A stretch of DNA of 64,000 nt, from the NCBI GenBank assembly GCA_001574975.1, contig KQ965732.1, positions 558,001 to 622,000 on the forward strand, read 5' to 3'. Positions 1-10,448 of this stretch are shown here, piece by piece. The notes beneath the pieces are model-generated. The model was not told where the DNA came from. It saw only the letters and a list, made by a program, of their open reading frames with translations, and did not search any database. Source of the stretch: Gonapodya prolifera JEL478 (taxonomy: Eukaryota > Monoblepharomycota > Monoblepharidomycetes > Monoblepharidales > Gonapodyaceae). The translations under genes were made by a program, and so were the position numbers. Each line of letters opens with the position of its first letter. Within the stretch, counting starts at the first letter, position 1.

Positions 1-1
1 T

Positions 2-385
2 GACAACGGGAGCGTTGTGCGGTCCCCGCTGAGTACTCAATTATCGGCTCTTCACTCCAATCTTGCCCTTGTGCACATGAAAATGAACCCACCAAACCAC
101 AGCCTGGTAGTACACCATGCAAACAAATGTCTTGAACAGAATTCCAACTCCATCAAAGGGCTCTGTCGTCGGGCAGCTGGATATCGGGGTCTCGGTGAAT
201 GGGATCAGGCACGAAAAGACCTTCAGAGGGCAATAGAACTTGAGTTGTCCGTTTCAACTGACAAAGACAGTAAACTATGTGGTGGGAGTGCCAAGGTCTT
301 GCTGACCGAACTTCATTTGGTGGATATTGAGGAACGACGGACGCGAAACTTACAAAAGAAAATGTTTGGCGGAATATTCAAGTAG
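2..385 (+). CDS. TPR-domain immunophilin-like protein, 3' end only
   Basis: This is the C-terminal part of a tetratricopeptide-repeat protein; the 5' part lies left of the window. The frame is open from the first bases to the TAG at 383-385. It shows a TPR helix pair (HSNLALVHMKM, then NKCLEQNSNSIKGLCRRAAGY) followed by GEWDQARKDLQRAIEL, the classic A/B helix pattern. It ends in a charged helix closing RNLQKKMFGGIFK, much like the tail of large FKBP-type prolyl isomerases (FKBP4/5 family), whose TPR domain docks on the Hsp90 C-terminus. No isomerase domain is visible because it would lie upstream, so cyclophilin-40 or another Hsp90 co-chaperone is possible. An intron may begin or end within the first 50 bases. 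Confidence 0.7.
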   Translation, partial: DNGSVVRSPLSTQLSALHSNLALVHMKMNPPNHSLVVHHANKCLEQNSNSIKGLCRRAAGYRGLGEWDQARKDLQRAIELELSVSTDKDSKLCGGSAKVLLTELHLVDIEERRTRNLQKKMFGGIFK

Positions 386-513
386 TTGGATGACCAACAC
401 CACGCAGATTGCTCGAAGCTCATCAATACATTGATAACATGGTACAAATCTCCTAAACAATTCACGTTTACGTACACCGACGAAAGTGATTAAATATGAC
501 GATGGCAAAATGG

Positions 514-3108
514 TCATCGGCGTGGAAGTCCTTCAAATGAGTCCTCGATGGCAGCTATGCAAATCGAGGGTAAGAATCACATACTGGCGGCATACTTGAG
601 AGTACTTACGTCCAGGAATGCCCCCAATCCCCTTTGGTGTCAGTTTCCTCGCAAGCATGGCTCTTTCGAGCTCCACCCTGTGGAGTCTCTCCATTTCTTC
701 CTGCTCTTTGCGCTGTTTCTCCACCAAAGCCGCAATCTCACTGTCCGGAACTTCACCCTCCCCATCATCGAGGTCGTCATAGGAGCTGACAGCCTCATAC
801 CTGTCGATTTCGTGGGAAAGGCGGGACGACGCATGGTCGCTATCTTCCCACGGAATTGTTGTGGGTGGAAGCTCGAATTCGGTAGGTACATTGGTATTAG
901 AGGAGAGATGCGAGGCTGCCAGTGGGATGAGGTTGAGTGGTCGACCGAGAGAATCCCGCGAGGGTGATCTTGGCCGGGGCGTTGCCTTTGGGAATCCAGT
1001 TGGTCCGTGAGGCGTGACCATAGCCGCCGAGCCGGCGCTTGCACTTCTCTTCAAAGATGATTCGTCCAGCACTTTCCGAGGTTGCGGTCGATTGCCTAGG
1101 CTCGTTGACCGATCAAGCACAACAGCACCCTTCCCAGGGTGCAGTTCAGACAGCGGGCCTCTTTGACCAATCGCGGGCGACAATCGCCCCGTAATGTTTA
1201 TGGGACGTGGATTCAGGACTGCTCCAGGAGCCTTCGCCTCCTTTGTAGTCCACTCTTGCACAACATCCGAAAGTGCAGATTCCACTTCTTGCTGATCCTC
1301 TTCCATCACAAAGCCTTCTCGCACCATCTCGCTAACTACGGCCTGCGCAGTGTCCTCCTTTAGCGAGAAAGGGAACTTAATCTCCTGTTTTCCGTACGTA
1401 AACCTAATGTGCATTTCCTGATTTACAGAGTCGTAGGAGGTTACAGCGATCGACGGAGCGGTTGCAGTATGTGGCCGAAGATGATACGTATGGAATTCGG
1501 CGTCAATTGTAGAGAGTGTAGCATCCTGTCCACCGATTTGGGGACTCGGAATAAGAAAGGCGGAAGACGACGGCGTGTCGAATTGGCGTTGATATTGCGA
1601 CGAGCTTGGAGAGGGTGATGGTCCAACTTCTGGGCTAAATGTCACAGGGGTTCCTTCAGAAGAATCCGAGGTCGCCGTTGTTGAACGCGACGTTTCTGAG
1701 GGATGAGTCGCACCAATGATTGTTGGTTTTGACTCTGACGAATGATTGCTTAGGACTGGCGAGACATGAAGATGTGGCTTGGGAGCGAACACTTCATCCT
1801 GCGATGCAACGCCGCTCGCAAATGTGTCGGTCGCAGATAGGGGCAAAAGATCATTGGACGTTGACCTTTGCAGCGAGGAAAAGGACTGGCTTGTACTAGG
1901 TTCGTAGGCAGTCTGCAAGCTGCTTGCGCTGCCAGACGATCGGGTGGGGGGTTCAGGCTCGTCTTGAAGGAAAGGGTGTTGAAGGAGGTCGGAAGCAGAG
2001 GGTCTTCTTGTTGGGTCGTGATTGATGCAGATGTCGATGAACTCCCGAGTGGCTTCATCCATCACCTATCACCATTTCATTGAGTCAGCAAATGATGACA
2101 TTGATGAAAAAGATAACTTACCTTGCTAAGGGCCTGGGGCTTGATGCCTTGGGTCACTCGCTTGAAGATTTGAGCTTGGTTGGTACATTCTCCGTACGGA
2201 TACTCCTTGGTCACCATCTCAAGGACACAAAGCCCGAAAGCGTAGATGTCGACCTTCTCGTCATAGTGCTCATCGTAAAGCTCAGGAGCCATGAACTAGA
2301 AAGGGTTTATTTCGATCTCTTACACACGGGATAAAAGCCGCGACCACGTACCTCAGGAGTTCCAAGCACGCTTGACAAATGGTCCCGCTCCTTCAGAGCC
2401 GCAAGGCCGAGATCTCCAATCTTCGCGAGACCATTGTTACCATTAATGAAGATGTTATCGCACTTCAAATCGCTGCAGCCAGAAAACGTCAAAATTTGCA
2501 CTCAATAGTTTGTTACGCGGGTCCCCTCACCGGTGAATGATACTTGGATTTCGGGAATGGAGGTATTCAAGGCCCTCCAAAACCTGTCTGCACCAACTTC
2601 GAACCACCCTGGGTTTGACCGGCCCCTTTGTTCGCTTCACGTACTGCTTCAACGTTCCACTGGACATGAGCTCAGTGATAAAGCAGAGGCGCTCTTTGCC
2701 ATCAGGGCCTTTCGTCGTCCAGTATGAGTATAGATTGATAATGTTCTTATGACGGAGTTGTTGGAGCAGCTGGATTTCCGACAGGAACCTGACGGATTCT
2801 CGTTTCGTGAGGTGGTCTATCCGGAGCTGATTCCACGCCACTTCGATTCCGGACTCGTTATCCAGAGCTTTGAATACCTCCTTGTACGCTCCTTTACCGA
2901 GCGAGAGTGCGTAGCGGTCAAATCTTGGATGGTGACAAGGTTTATGTTTGTTGACCAATGTTTTTCGCCTCGACAGAACTCACCTTCCTGTGGGATCAGA
3001 CTCCACGACTCTATGCGAAGGATCTTCAGCTTCTTCCGGTTCGTCATCTACGGAGGCGGACAATCCACCGTTGGGGAAGGGAGGGAGGGCAGAGATATTC
3101 ATGTTCAT
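514..3108 (-). CDS. WNK-type serine/threonine protein kinase
   Basis: Six exons fit on the minus strand: 3108-2984, 2923-2531, 2472-2352, 2295-2122, 2065-610 and 554-514, all joined by GT-AG introns of 54-60 bases. The kinase domain begins [24 protein letters not shown]. Subdomain II is GIEVAWNQL, with no lysine at the usual VAIK position. The catalytic lysine instead lies in the glycine loop (GKGAYKEVF), which defines WNK kinases. [10 protein letters not shown], the DLGLA form of DFG, and MAPE are present. The domain ends at residue 290 or so; the remaining 500 residues are Ser/Pro-rich and include a likely OSR1-C-like fold ([18 protein letters not shown] region) and a coiled coil near the end. 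WNKs regulate osmotic and ion homeostasis through downstream STE20 kinases. An alternative start lies at 3288. Confidence 0.88.
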
Positions 3109-3755
3109 GGGGGAGCGTACAGCTCGAGCTTGAGGAAAGTTTTCGGTCGCCAGTTTGGTTGATGCGTGGAGGGGATGGGATAGGAAAGATTCTGTGGAGA
3201 TGTGTGTCCAGAAGAGATGTTTGAGGATGAAGGGATGCTCCGACTGCAGGATGTCCGCGTCGAAGAGGAACCACCGGGAAGGGTTCAATAAGCGCTAGAA
3301 AATGATTGGCTCATGTCGATGGTCAAAGTGAGCCGCGAACGGCGGTAGGATGGCTGTGTCCGCTTGACAACAGAACTGTTTCAAGGTTGTACAACAGCCC
3401 CAACACAAATCTGAGGCCATGAGCTGGTAACAGGAGGCAAGAGAATCCGACTCACAAATGACAGCAGGCTGCGAAACCTGCTTGCCGCCGCAGGACGGCC
3501 TCTCCTCCCCGCAAGTCGCCGTCCAGGTGTTCCTTCCCTTTTTTGGACTTCGTTCCAATCAATCACACCTTGAGCACCACCAAATTTCTTTTGACCGGTT
3601 CGATGCTTCCAAAGTTCGACGTGCAGAAGCCGGAGAAGACTTTTAGGGTTTTCGAAAAGGATAAACCTCTCACAACGGTTGGCCAAAGCCATAGTTTTGT
3701 GCAAAGAACGCACGATTTTGAAAACCAGTTACACATAAAATACACGTATCCATCT
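3109..3755. other. Intergenic, WNK 5' side to twinfilin 3' end
   Basis: About 650 bases between the WNK start and the twinfilin stop. It must hold the WNK promoter and the twinfilin 3' UTR. Frames of up to about 110 codons are open on the minus strand, but none looks like a conserved protein. The frame upstream of the WNK start stays open to 3288. Confidence 0.5.
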
Positions 3756-5227
3756 TTATCGCTTTCTTCCAGGTGGTCTCGGTTTGGAAAATGTTTGCTT
3801 CGCGCCCGAAGACGCCTGTGGGTGCAACTCATCTGTAAGCGAAGAAGCATTCATTTCATCCACACTGTCAACCTCGAGCTTGAACGCATTCGAATCAGCA
3901 GAGTTATATACTGCCGGATCGACTTATTCTCACCTTCTTTTCAATGGTCACGCCTGCAGCTTCCAATGTTTGCACGATTCCCGCTTTTGTGGAGGAATAA
4001 AGCATCTTGTGTTTCACGCTCGAAGAAGGAGGGCACGAGTAGACAAACACTACACTTTGATGAGACTCTGGTGAGGGTAATAGCAAGGTCGAACCAACCT
4101 GTCGGAGCGAGCTTTTGCCCCTCCCAGTCGTGTGAGAACCGGAAGACGACGAAGCGGGGTTCTGTTGCAATGATGCTTGGAATGCCTGAATGCGACAAAG
4201 CAGGTGAAGCAGAGATATCGATTGTTTCGTTCTCGATTTTCTGAGATGGCAACTTTCGTGTGATGTTCCACTTGCGGGAAGAAAGTGCACGTGAACGCAC
4301 CAGCTCGATGGCGTCATTGCTTCCTGCTATAAGCTCTTGCACAGCCTTCGACGCCTCATCGGTGAGAGGAAATGAGATTCCCGATGCAGTGTTGGAACGA
4401 CGGGTCCCGACTCCATCAAACCGGGCCTGCAAGAATTAAGAAACCTTAAGTCGTTTTGAGCGCTAGCGCAACACCAAAATGACTCACTTCTTCAAGCTTG
4501 ACTTTTTGTAACGTCTTTTCGGCCTCTGTGAGTGGCCCTGCAAGTTTACTACTTGCAACGTGAGCCTTATACGCTTCCAGGGTCAAGTCCGACTTCGTAT
4601 TAACGTGATTTACCAGTTGTTTTCCTCGGACGTGCTTTCGTACCTGTGCCTTACCTTGCTTGTTGCATAAACGCTATCTACAAACCACGAATCTCCGATT
4701 TCTTTCGTGAAAGATGCCTTTGTTGCAGCATAAAGCATTTTTTCGCGCACAGGAGAATTGTCTTCGTGGTCAAAAAGTGAGATGTGTGTGGATGTGTTGT
4801 GTTGAAGGCAGGGCGGTTCATACCTGGCACATATTGCAGTAAAATCCAGCTCGCTGAGCCATCGCCGTTGTTTCCAGCATCCAACCGATAAAGCACGTAG
4901 CAGGGGATCCTATCCTCGAGCCACCCAGCAATTCCATTCCAATCTATTGCATATTGGATGGATAAGTGGACTTGTTTCTTGCAACAGTGCATCCAACAAC
5001 ATACCGGACTCCCATGTTCCAGACGGAGTTAGTGTGTCTGCAACTACAATGGACTCTGCATGCAAAATTCAGGGGCGATCCTTGCAAAATACCGTAAGCC
5101 CAGATGGTGACTTACCATTTCTGATCGATGCCTTGATTGCGCGAGCAGCAGGGTTCGACTTTGCGTTCGACTGATTGAAAACCGACAGCAGATCGTCGGT
5201 CGCTCTGATGCCCGTTTGCGCAGACAT
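3756..5227 (-). CDS. TWF1: Twinfilin, actin-monomer-binding ADF-H protein
   Basis: Twinfilin sequesters ADP-actin monomers and caps barbed ends through two ADF/cofilin homology domains. The N-terminus MSAQTGIRATDDLLSVFNQ is the typical start of the first ADF-H domain. Domain 1 continues through DWNGIAGWLEDRIPCYVLYRLD and WILLQYVPG near 4880-4970. The linker and second domain begin near 4430 (GISFPLTDEASKAVQELI) and include VFVYSCPPSSSVKHKMLYSSTKAGIV. The last exon ends in a basic tail, FSKPRPPGRKR, matching the C-terminal tail of twinfilins that binds capping protein. The start at 5227 fits the family; an in-frame ATG at 5263 would add 12 residues. The gene is head-to-head with the RING ligase, only 53 bases away. 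There are at least seven short exons. Confidence 0.88.
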
Positions 5228-5280
5228 CGACGGTAACCAATCGTCCGATTTAGCTGCGGTCACATCTCACTGGCAACGCG

Positions 5281-7010
5281 ATGGAGGGAACGCACGAGGC
5301 CGATGAAGACGCCGACGCGTACTGGGGACCGCGCTTCATCACGCAGCCGCACGGGTACGCCGAGGTCGAGAGAGCACAGGCAGACTTGAATGCACGCTAT
5401 CGGAGACAGACTGGGACTGGACCGCACACCCCTGTGAGCTATTCTGCACTTCGCTGATGTGATATTCATGTATTCTTAATGCGTGTACAATCAAAAGTTA
5501 TCTCCTTCTCCGAGGGATCGCAACATTTTCGAGGTGAACAACCCCGAACGACGAAGCGTTCAATCCTTTAGTTCGCCGCATGGAAATGGAAGTCCTGTCA
5601 CTGCCCTCCAAACTCTGGTCAACCTCAAGAAGCAATCCTTTTCATTGGCACCTATGGAGGGAAGCACATCTTCAGAGTACGTCGCACAGTTTCGGCGCGG
5701 ACACTTCACGAAGTGATGAAATTCCGCTAGAGTCAAGCTGTCATTTGTTTGCGACTCCCTTGTCCCATGCACCGTGAAACTGTATTGGGCGGCGAAAGAG
5801 ATCTATTCTCGTGACACGAATGGCCGCGGTTTCGCATTAGAGTGAGCGCTTCTTTGCACAGTCTGCTCGTCCGAGCGGATTGAATTTTTGTGCATCTCAG
5901 CTTTGCACGTGCGAATGGGCGCCCTGCCGACAGTACGTCGAGCGTGGGCCACGTTTCCATTCCAGTTCCCGTCGGAATGGCGTCGCCATTCTCTTTCACG
6001 TTCAAACCTTCGACGTACTTCTCTCCGGAGGAAATTGATGCTCTCGTCGTGAAGGACCCTCACCAAGGTGTTCCCACAAGCCCCACGATTCCGCCTCCAA
6101 CACCTGTACCCGCAGAAGCAAGTCCAAGAACACCATCGAATCGAAGGCAGTCTTGGCGTTGGCTAAGATGGAGGCAACCCCAGTCGGATAATGAAGGCGA
6201 AAATGAAGGCTCCGGTGTCGAATTGACACCATCTCATGGCGTCGACACCCCGAACCCCAGTCCAAACGAGCCGTCGCACCCGCAACTCACATTTATACCG
6301 CTCGTGGTCGTTCTTTCGACCGCTCAAAAGAACTCTCAAGTGAACTACGTGGATATCACAATTGGCAAGGACGGGCATTGGGTCGGGAAAATCGCACGAC
6401 AGAAAGCCGTGGTACGTTTGCATCGTTCATGAACTCATCGCACCTATCACTCCATTGTGGCCGGCCGTAGATCAATGACCGCGTTTTCGTCCTCCAAGAA
6501 GTTTTCGGATTCTCCGATGGCGAGACTGCACCTGCTGATCAACAAAGCAAGTAGCGGAAGCCGGGGGCGGTAGAACCAACCAAAACGTCGTAGCTGACCA
6601 ATCGTACTTCCCCCCACAGATTTCCAAACCTCATCAACCTCTCTTCCTCCCTACCGCGAATGCATCGCATGTCTCTCGTCGCCAAGAGACACCATGGTTC
6701 TCCCATGCCGCCATCTGTGCATGTGCTCCGACTGCGCCGAGCATCTCCAGAAGCAAGGTCGGGACGATGCCGTTCAGAGGCAGCAGCCGTGGCGACGGCC
6801 GGGACCTCCAGCCTGCCCGATATGCAGAGAAGGTGACTTTCAATAGCTAATGGCTTTCCCCGTCGTCGGAAATGTGTGGTTTTGTTGAGCTGACGCGTCT
6901 TTCCAGTGTTTCATTCGCTCGTCGTGTTTCACCTTCCACAAGGGAAAGTGCAACAACCAGCGCAATCTGCGAGGATGAAATCGCTGCAGGACTTGGGTCA
7001 ATTTGCTTGA
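5281..7010 (+). CDS. MGRN1: MGRN1/RNF157/LOG2-type RING E3 ubiquitin ligase
   Basis: This is a ubiquitin ligase of the mahogunin family. Exon 1 encodes an acidic N-terminus and [16 protein letters not shown]. Exon 2 carries [14 protein letters not shown], the NLKK signature ahead of the family's substrate-binding domain. Next come [19 protein letters not shown], a Pro/Ser-rich stretch of about 100 residues, the strand [12 protein letters not shown], and QKAV joined to [13 protein letters not shown]. The RING finger follows as [15 protein letters not shown] and finally CPICRE at 6650-6835. The last exon adds [13 protein letters not shown] and a short tail to the TGA at 7008. The domain order matches animal MGRN1 and plant LOG2, which also start with N-terminal glycine myristoylation; here the second residue is Glu, so that signal seems absent. 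It shares a 53-base intergenic region with twinfilin. Confidence 0.85.
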
Positions 7011-7064
7011 AATGTTTTCAAATAAATTTACATTACGGAATAATGATGCTTAAAATTCAATAAG

Positions 7065-7888
7065 ATGAGGTTGGCGGCGACAGCCACAACATCATCTAAT
7101 CTCAAACCCCGCACTATTTCCGCCATCATACCCCAAAAGTCCCAAAGAATGATTCAGTTACTCAAAAGTGTCCGCGCGTCGGATATACGAGAAGTGAGTC
7201 CAGCGTCTTGGAGTTCATTTACATGGCGTATCAACGCTATTGCACCAAGTGCCTTGTAGCTTGAGCTGATTCTTCAACCAACTTTTCTTTCTGAAATAGG
7301 TTTTTCGAATAGCAGACGAGGACCAAAAAGGATATCTCTTGCGCTCAGTACGTTCAGGTGCAAAGTTGTAGTCTCGCCATGGATTGAAAATTTTTATGAC
7401 CAAGGACTTCGAAGTTGCGTGCGCTGGACTGCTTGGTTACACGCCGTCAAATTTGGAATTGGACCAGCTCTCTCGCGGCCACGCTTTCAACAAAGGAGGT
7501 TGGTGTCGCAAAAGTCCCTCCTGGAGTTTGACTTACCTTGTACATTGTGTCCACCGTGTTGGCAAAAGATGTTACACTGCCGGTATTCACTGAGCTTGTC
7601 TCTGCCAGACTCAATTGGAGTGAAGACGATTTACTACGCGAAACGTTCCTGGAAATGGATTTGAGTAGTGAGTGCACTGTTTCCAGCAGTGTACAGTCAA
7701 ATTTGAAGCACTAAAGTCTTTCAGGGAACGGTTTTATATCCCGGCGCGATTTTATACAATGTGTACGACGCCTGTGCCCTCGTGTACCAGAAGCACGCCT
7801 GCGACAGGCGTTTGCTGAAGTTGACGGGGACGGAGACGGCCGAGTATCGTTCAGGGATTTTGATCGTATGATGAAGGCATTCCGCTGA
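7065..7888 (+). CDS. EFCAB11: EF-hand protein, EFCAB11-like
   Basis: A small calcium-binding protein with EF-hands at both ends. The first hand is VFRIADEDQKGYLLRS joined across an intron to DFEVACAGLLGYTPSNLELD; this GYxP segment is characteristic of EFCAB11. The middle has LNWSEDDLLRETFLEMD. The last hand is FAEVDGDGDGRVSFRDFDRMM, ending at the TGA at 7886. Both loops carry Asp rather than Glu at position 12. The start is uncertain: 7065 gives a 28-residue N-terminal extension, and an in-frame ATG at 7149 is closer to the first hand. The function of EFCAB11 is poorly known. It lies 99 bases upstream of POC1 on the same strand. Confidence 0.72.
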
Positions 7889-7987
7889 CTACATGTAACT
7901 ACAAATACACAACTGTTGTTGATTCATTGGTATGACCACAGTTCAGGTAGAGCTTTCATTCCTACATTCATCCCTAATTTACATGCC

Positions 7988-10407
7988 ATGATGGTGCGAA
8001 AACCCGGTGGCGCTCCGTATTTCATCTCTCTATCACGCGATACTGAGCACCTCGTCCGTCCCACCCGCTTGCGCACCAAAATCACACATCGGCGCCGGCG
8101 GGCCCAATCTTCACCAAATTCGGACACTCAGACGACAGATCCCACCCTCGAGCGGTCGTTTCGAGGACACAAGGATGTTGTCACGTCCGTCTCGTTCCGC
8201 CCGTCAATGACTCAGCTCGCGTCGGGGTCTATGGACAATAGCGTGATGGTATGGAACTTTAAACCACAGCTTCGGGCGTTCAGATTCGTCGGCCATAAGG
8301 TGTGTACCAATACTTTTTAAGAGGATACTCGGAGCATATTTACAACGCTGCCCTTCTCAGGCGCCCGTTACGTGCGTTCACTTCTCACCTTCCGGCAACC
8401 TCCTCGCATCTTCGTCAAGGGACTCGACAGCCCGGTTATGGACTCCTAATGTGTAAGTTACTCGCCGCTGGTCTTCCACACTTGCTCCAACACTCTCCAA
8501 GTAAGGGCGACGTCACGGCATTCAAAGCGCACAGCTCCGCCGTACGCAGCGTTCGCTTCTCACATGACGGAGAAGCAATTTTAACATCCTCGGACGACAA
8601 GACCGTAAAAGTGCGTCCTCCCTAGCGCTATTTTCGGAAGCTCGAGCGTTCCCTCACAGGGCTTATCATCCTGATTTGGGAACGATAGCTCTGGTCCACT
8701 TCTCGAACGAAGTTTCAATTCACTCTCGCGGGCCACTTGAACTGGGTTCGCTCGGCGCAATTTTCGCCTGACTCGCGACTTGTTTTGTCGGGATCTGACG
8801 ACAAGACCGTCAGGCTTTGGGATCTTGCGTCCAAGACTTGCGTGAAGACATACTGGGACCACACCGGGTGAGTGTTGAAGAGTTTCCCCAGGATTTGCAC
8901 TATCAACTTCATTTGTGTCCCTTGTGCCTTGCTGCTCCTGTCCTGGGTGCGAAGGATGATCACATCTGTGGCGTTCCACCCCTCCGGTCACATCGTCGCA
9001 TCAGCGTCTACGGACCGATCCGTTCGCCTCTTTGATGCTCGCACACACAAACTTGTTCAGTTCTACGCTGACGCTCACAGTCCTGGCTTGGGGCAGACAC
9101 TGGGCGGTGAGGTTGCAGCAGGTGGCGGTGTGAATAGTGTCTCATTTGGTGGGTCCAACGGCGAGTGGATGATCACCACCGGTATGGATGGCTTAATAAA
9201 GGTAAGACCTCAAGCGTGGTCATGTAGAAGTCGGTTCAGTAAACCTTAGCTCCTTCTTTGTTGAAGGAAGATTTGGGACCTTAAGGAAGGGCATCTATTT
9301 TACACACTCCATGGTCACAAACAAGGTCCCACTACTGCTGCCACATTTAGTCCAGCGGGAGATTATTTTGCGACAGGAGGTAGCGATGCCCAAGTCATGG
9401 TGTGGAAAAGTGGCTTTGATGCAATCAAACAACTTGCATTGGCTGCAGAGAAGGAAAAAGCGACTAGAAATTCGGAACGGGGAAGAAGCGGTCTGTTTGA
9501 AGAAAGTGAGTTGTGGCTTTTGGATCGCTTCGATTCCGTTGTTGTTGTAGCGAGAATGCATGACTCAAAAGGCGGAGTTCACGAACATTCACCTCGCACA
9601 CAATCACCTCGACATCCACTCACCTCTCAACCATCAGCACAATCTAATCATCCTCGTAGCCGTTCTGAACCACCACCCAACGACTCACGCGATTCCCGTC
9701 ATTATTCCCATCCTTCACACGCCATACATTCGGATCCATGGAGCACTGCGAACCGTCGGCGAGAGCAAAACGAGCAAGGCCCAATATTTCATCGTGGAGT
9801 TACATTTGCGAAGGGTCGTGGACACGAGGAAGAAGTCAATGTCACGGTTGTGGGACAAGCTCTGCCATCGAAGGTATTTTTCTGTTGTTGGAGATGTGGA
9901 ACCAACGTCTCTCGTCCATTGGGTCATCACGTCTGAAATTTGGTCACTGATTTGCAGTTTTCGTCGCCGTCAAACGTGAGGAGCTCCTCCCCCGCTCAAC
10001 CCCACGTTGGAGAGAACTCAGCGGTGTACACTCGCCCACTGCAAGCATCTGATCCGTCTGTTCTCCACGAGGCTCTAGCCCGAATGGCTGATCAAATGGA
10101 AATGTTGACACAAGCTATGGCGATCTTCGAGGTGAGCCTGCTGGGCCGAAAAGTTGTCAATCGTTTCACGTCGTTTTCATCCCCAACGACTTCCTTTCAG
10201 AGTCGGCTTACTGCCAATGAAAATAAGCTTTCAGACATAATGCTACGTCTTTCGGCTGCTCCGCCTCCTACGAAATATGAAGTAGCTCCGGATCGCGGCC
10301 GCCAGGTGCAGAACGATAGAGCTTCTGTGGGGGAGAAAGCCTCTGAACCGAACGGAACGAGACAGAACTGGGGTTCAATCGGCTCACAAGCGGCGCCACC
10401 TTTGTGA
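7988..10407 (+). CDS. POC1: POC1 centriole/basal-body WD40 protein
   Basis: POC1 is a conserved structural protein of centrioles and basal bodies. Seven WD40 blades can be read across the exons: [64 protein letters not shown] and [12 protein letters not shown]. Exon joins include 8299 to the GCGCCC exon, GT|T at about 8450/8503, and AAG|ATTTGG near 9270. After the propeller comes a His/Ser/Pro-rich linker of about 130 residues, then a C-terminal helix, [20 protein letters not shown] joined to [17 protein letters not shown]. That is the POC1 signature coiled coil, which rules out a generic WD40 protein. The start is the least certain part: family members begin just before [10 protein letters not shown], so the first about 45 codons may instead be 5' UTR or an intron. 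The gene converges with the CoA-transferase, 41 bases away. Confidence 0.88.
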
Positions 10408-10448
10408 GGAATAATTAACATACAGCATTGTTTTTGTCACTTCTATTT

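Noticed and set aside
8581-8991. Open frame of 136 codons on the minus strand
   Set aside because: It lies antisense to WD40 exons of POC1 and crosses their introns.
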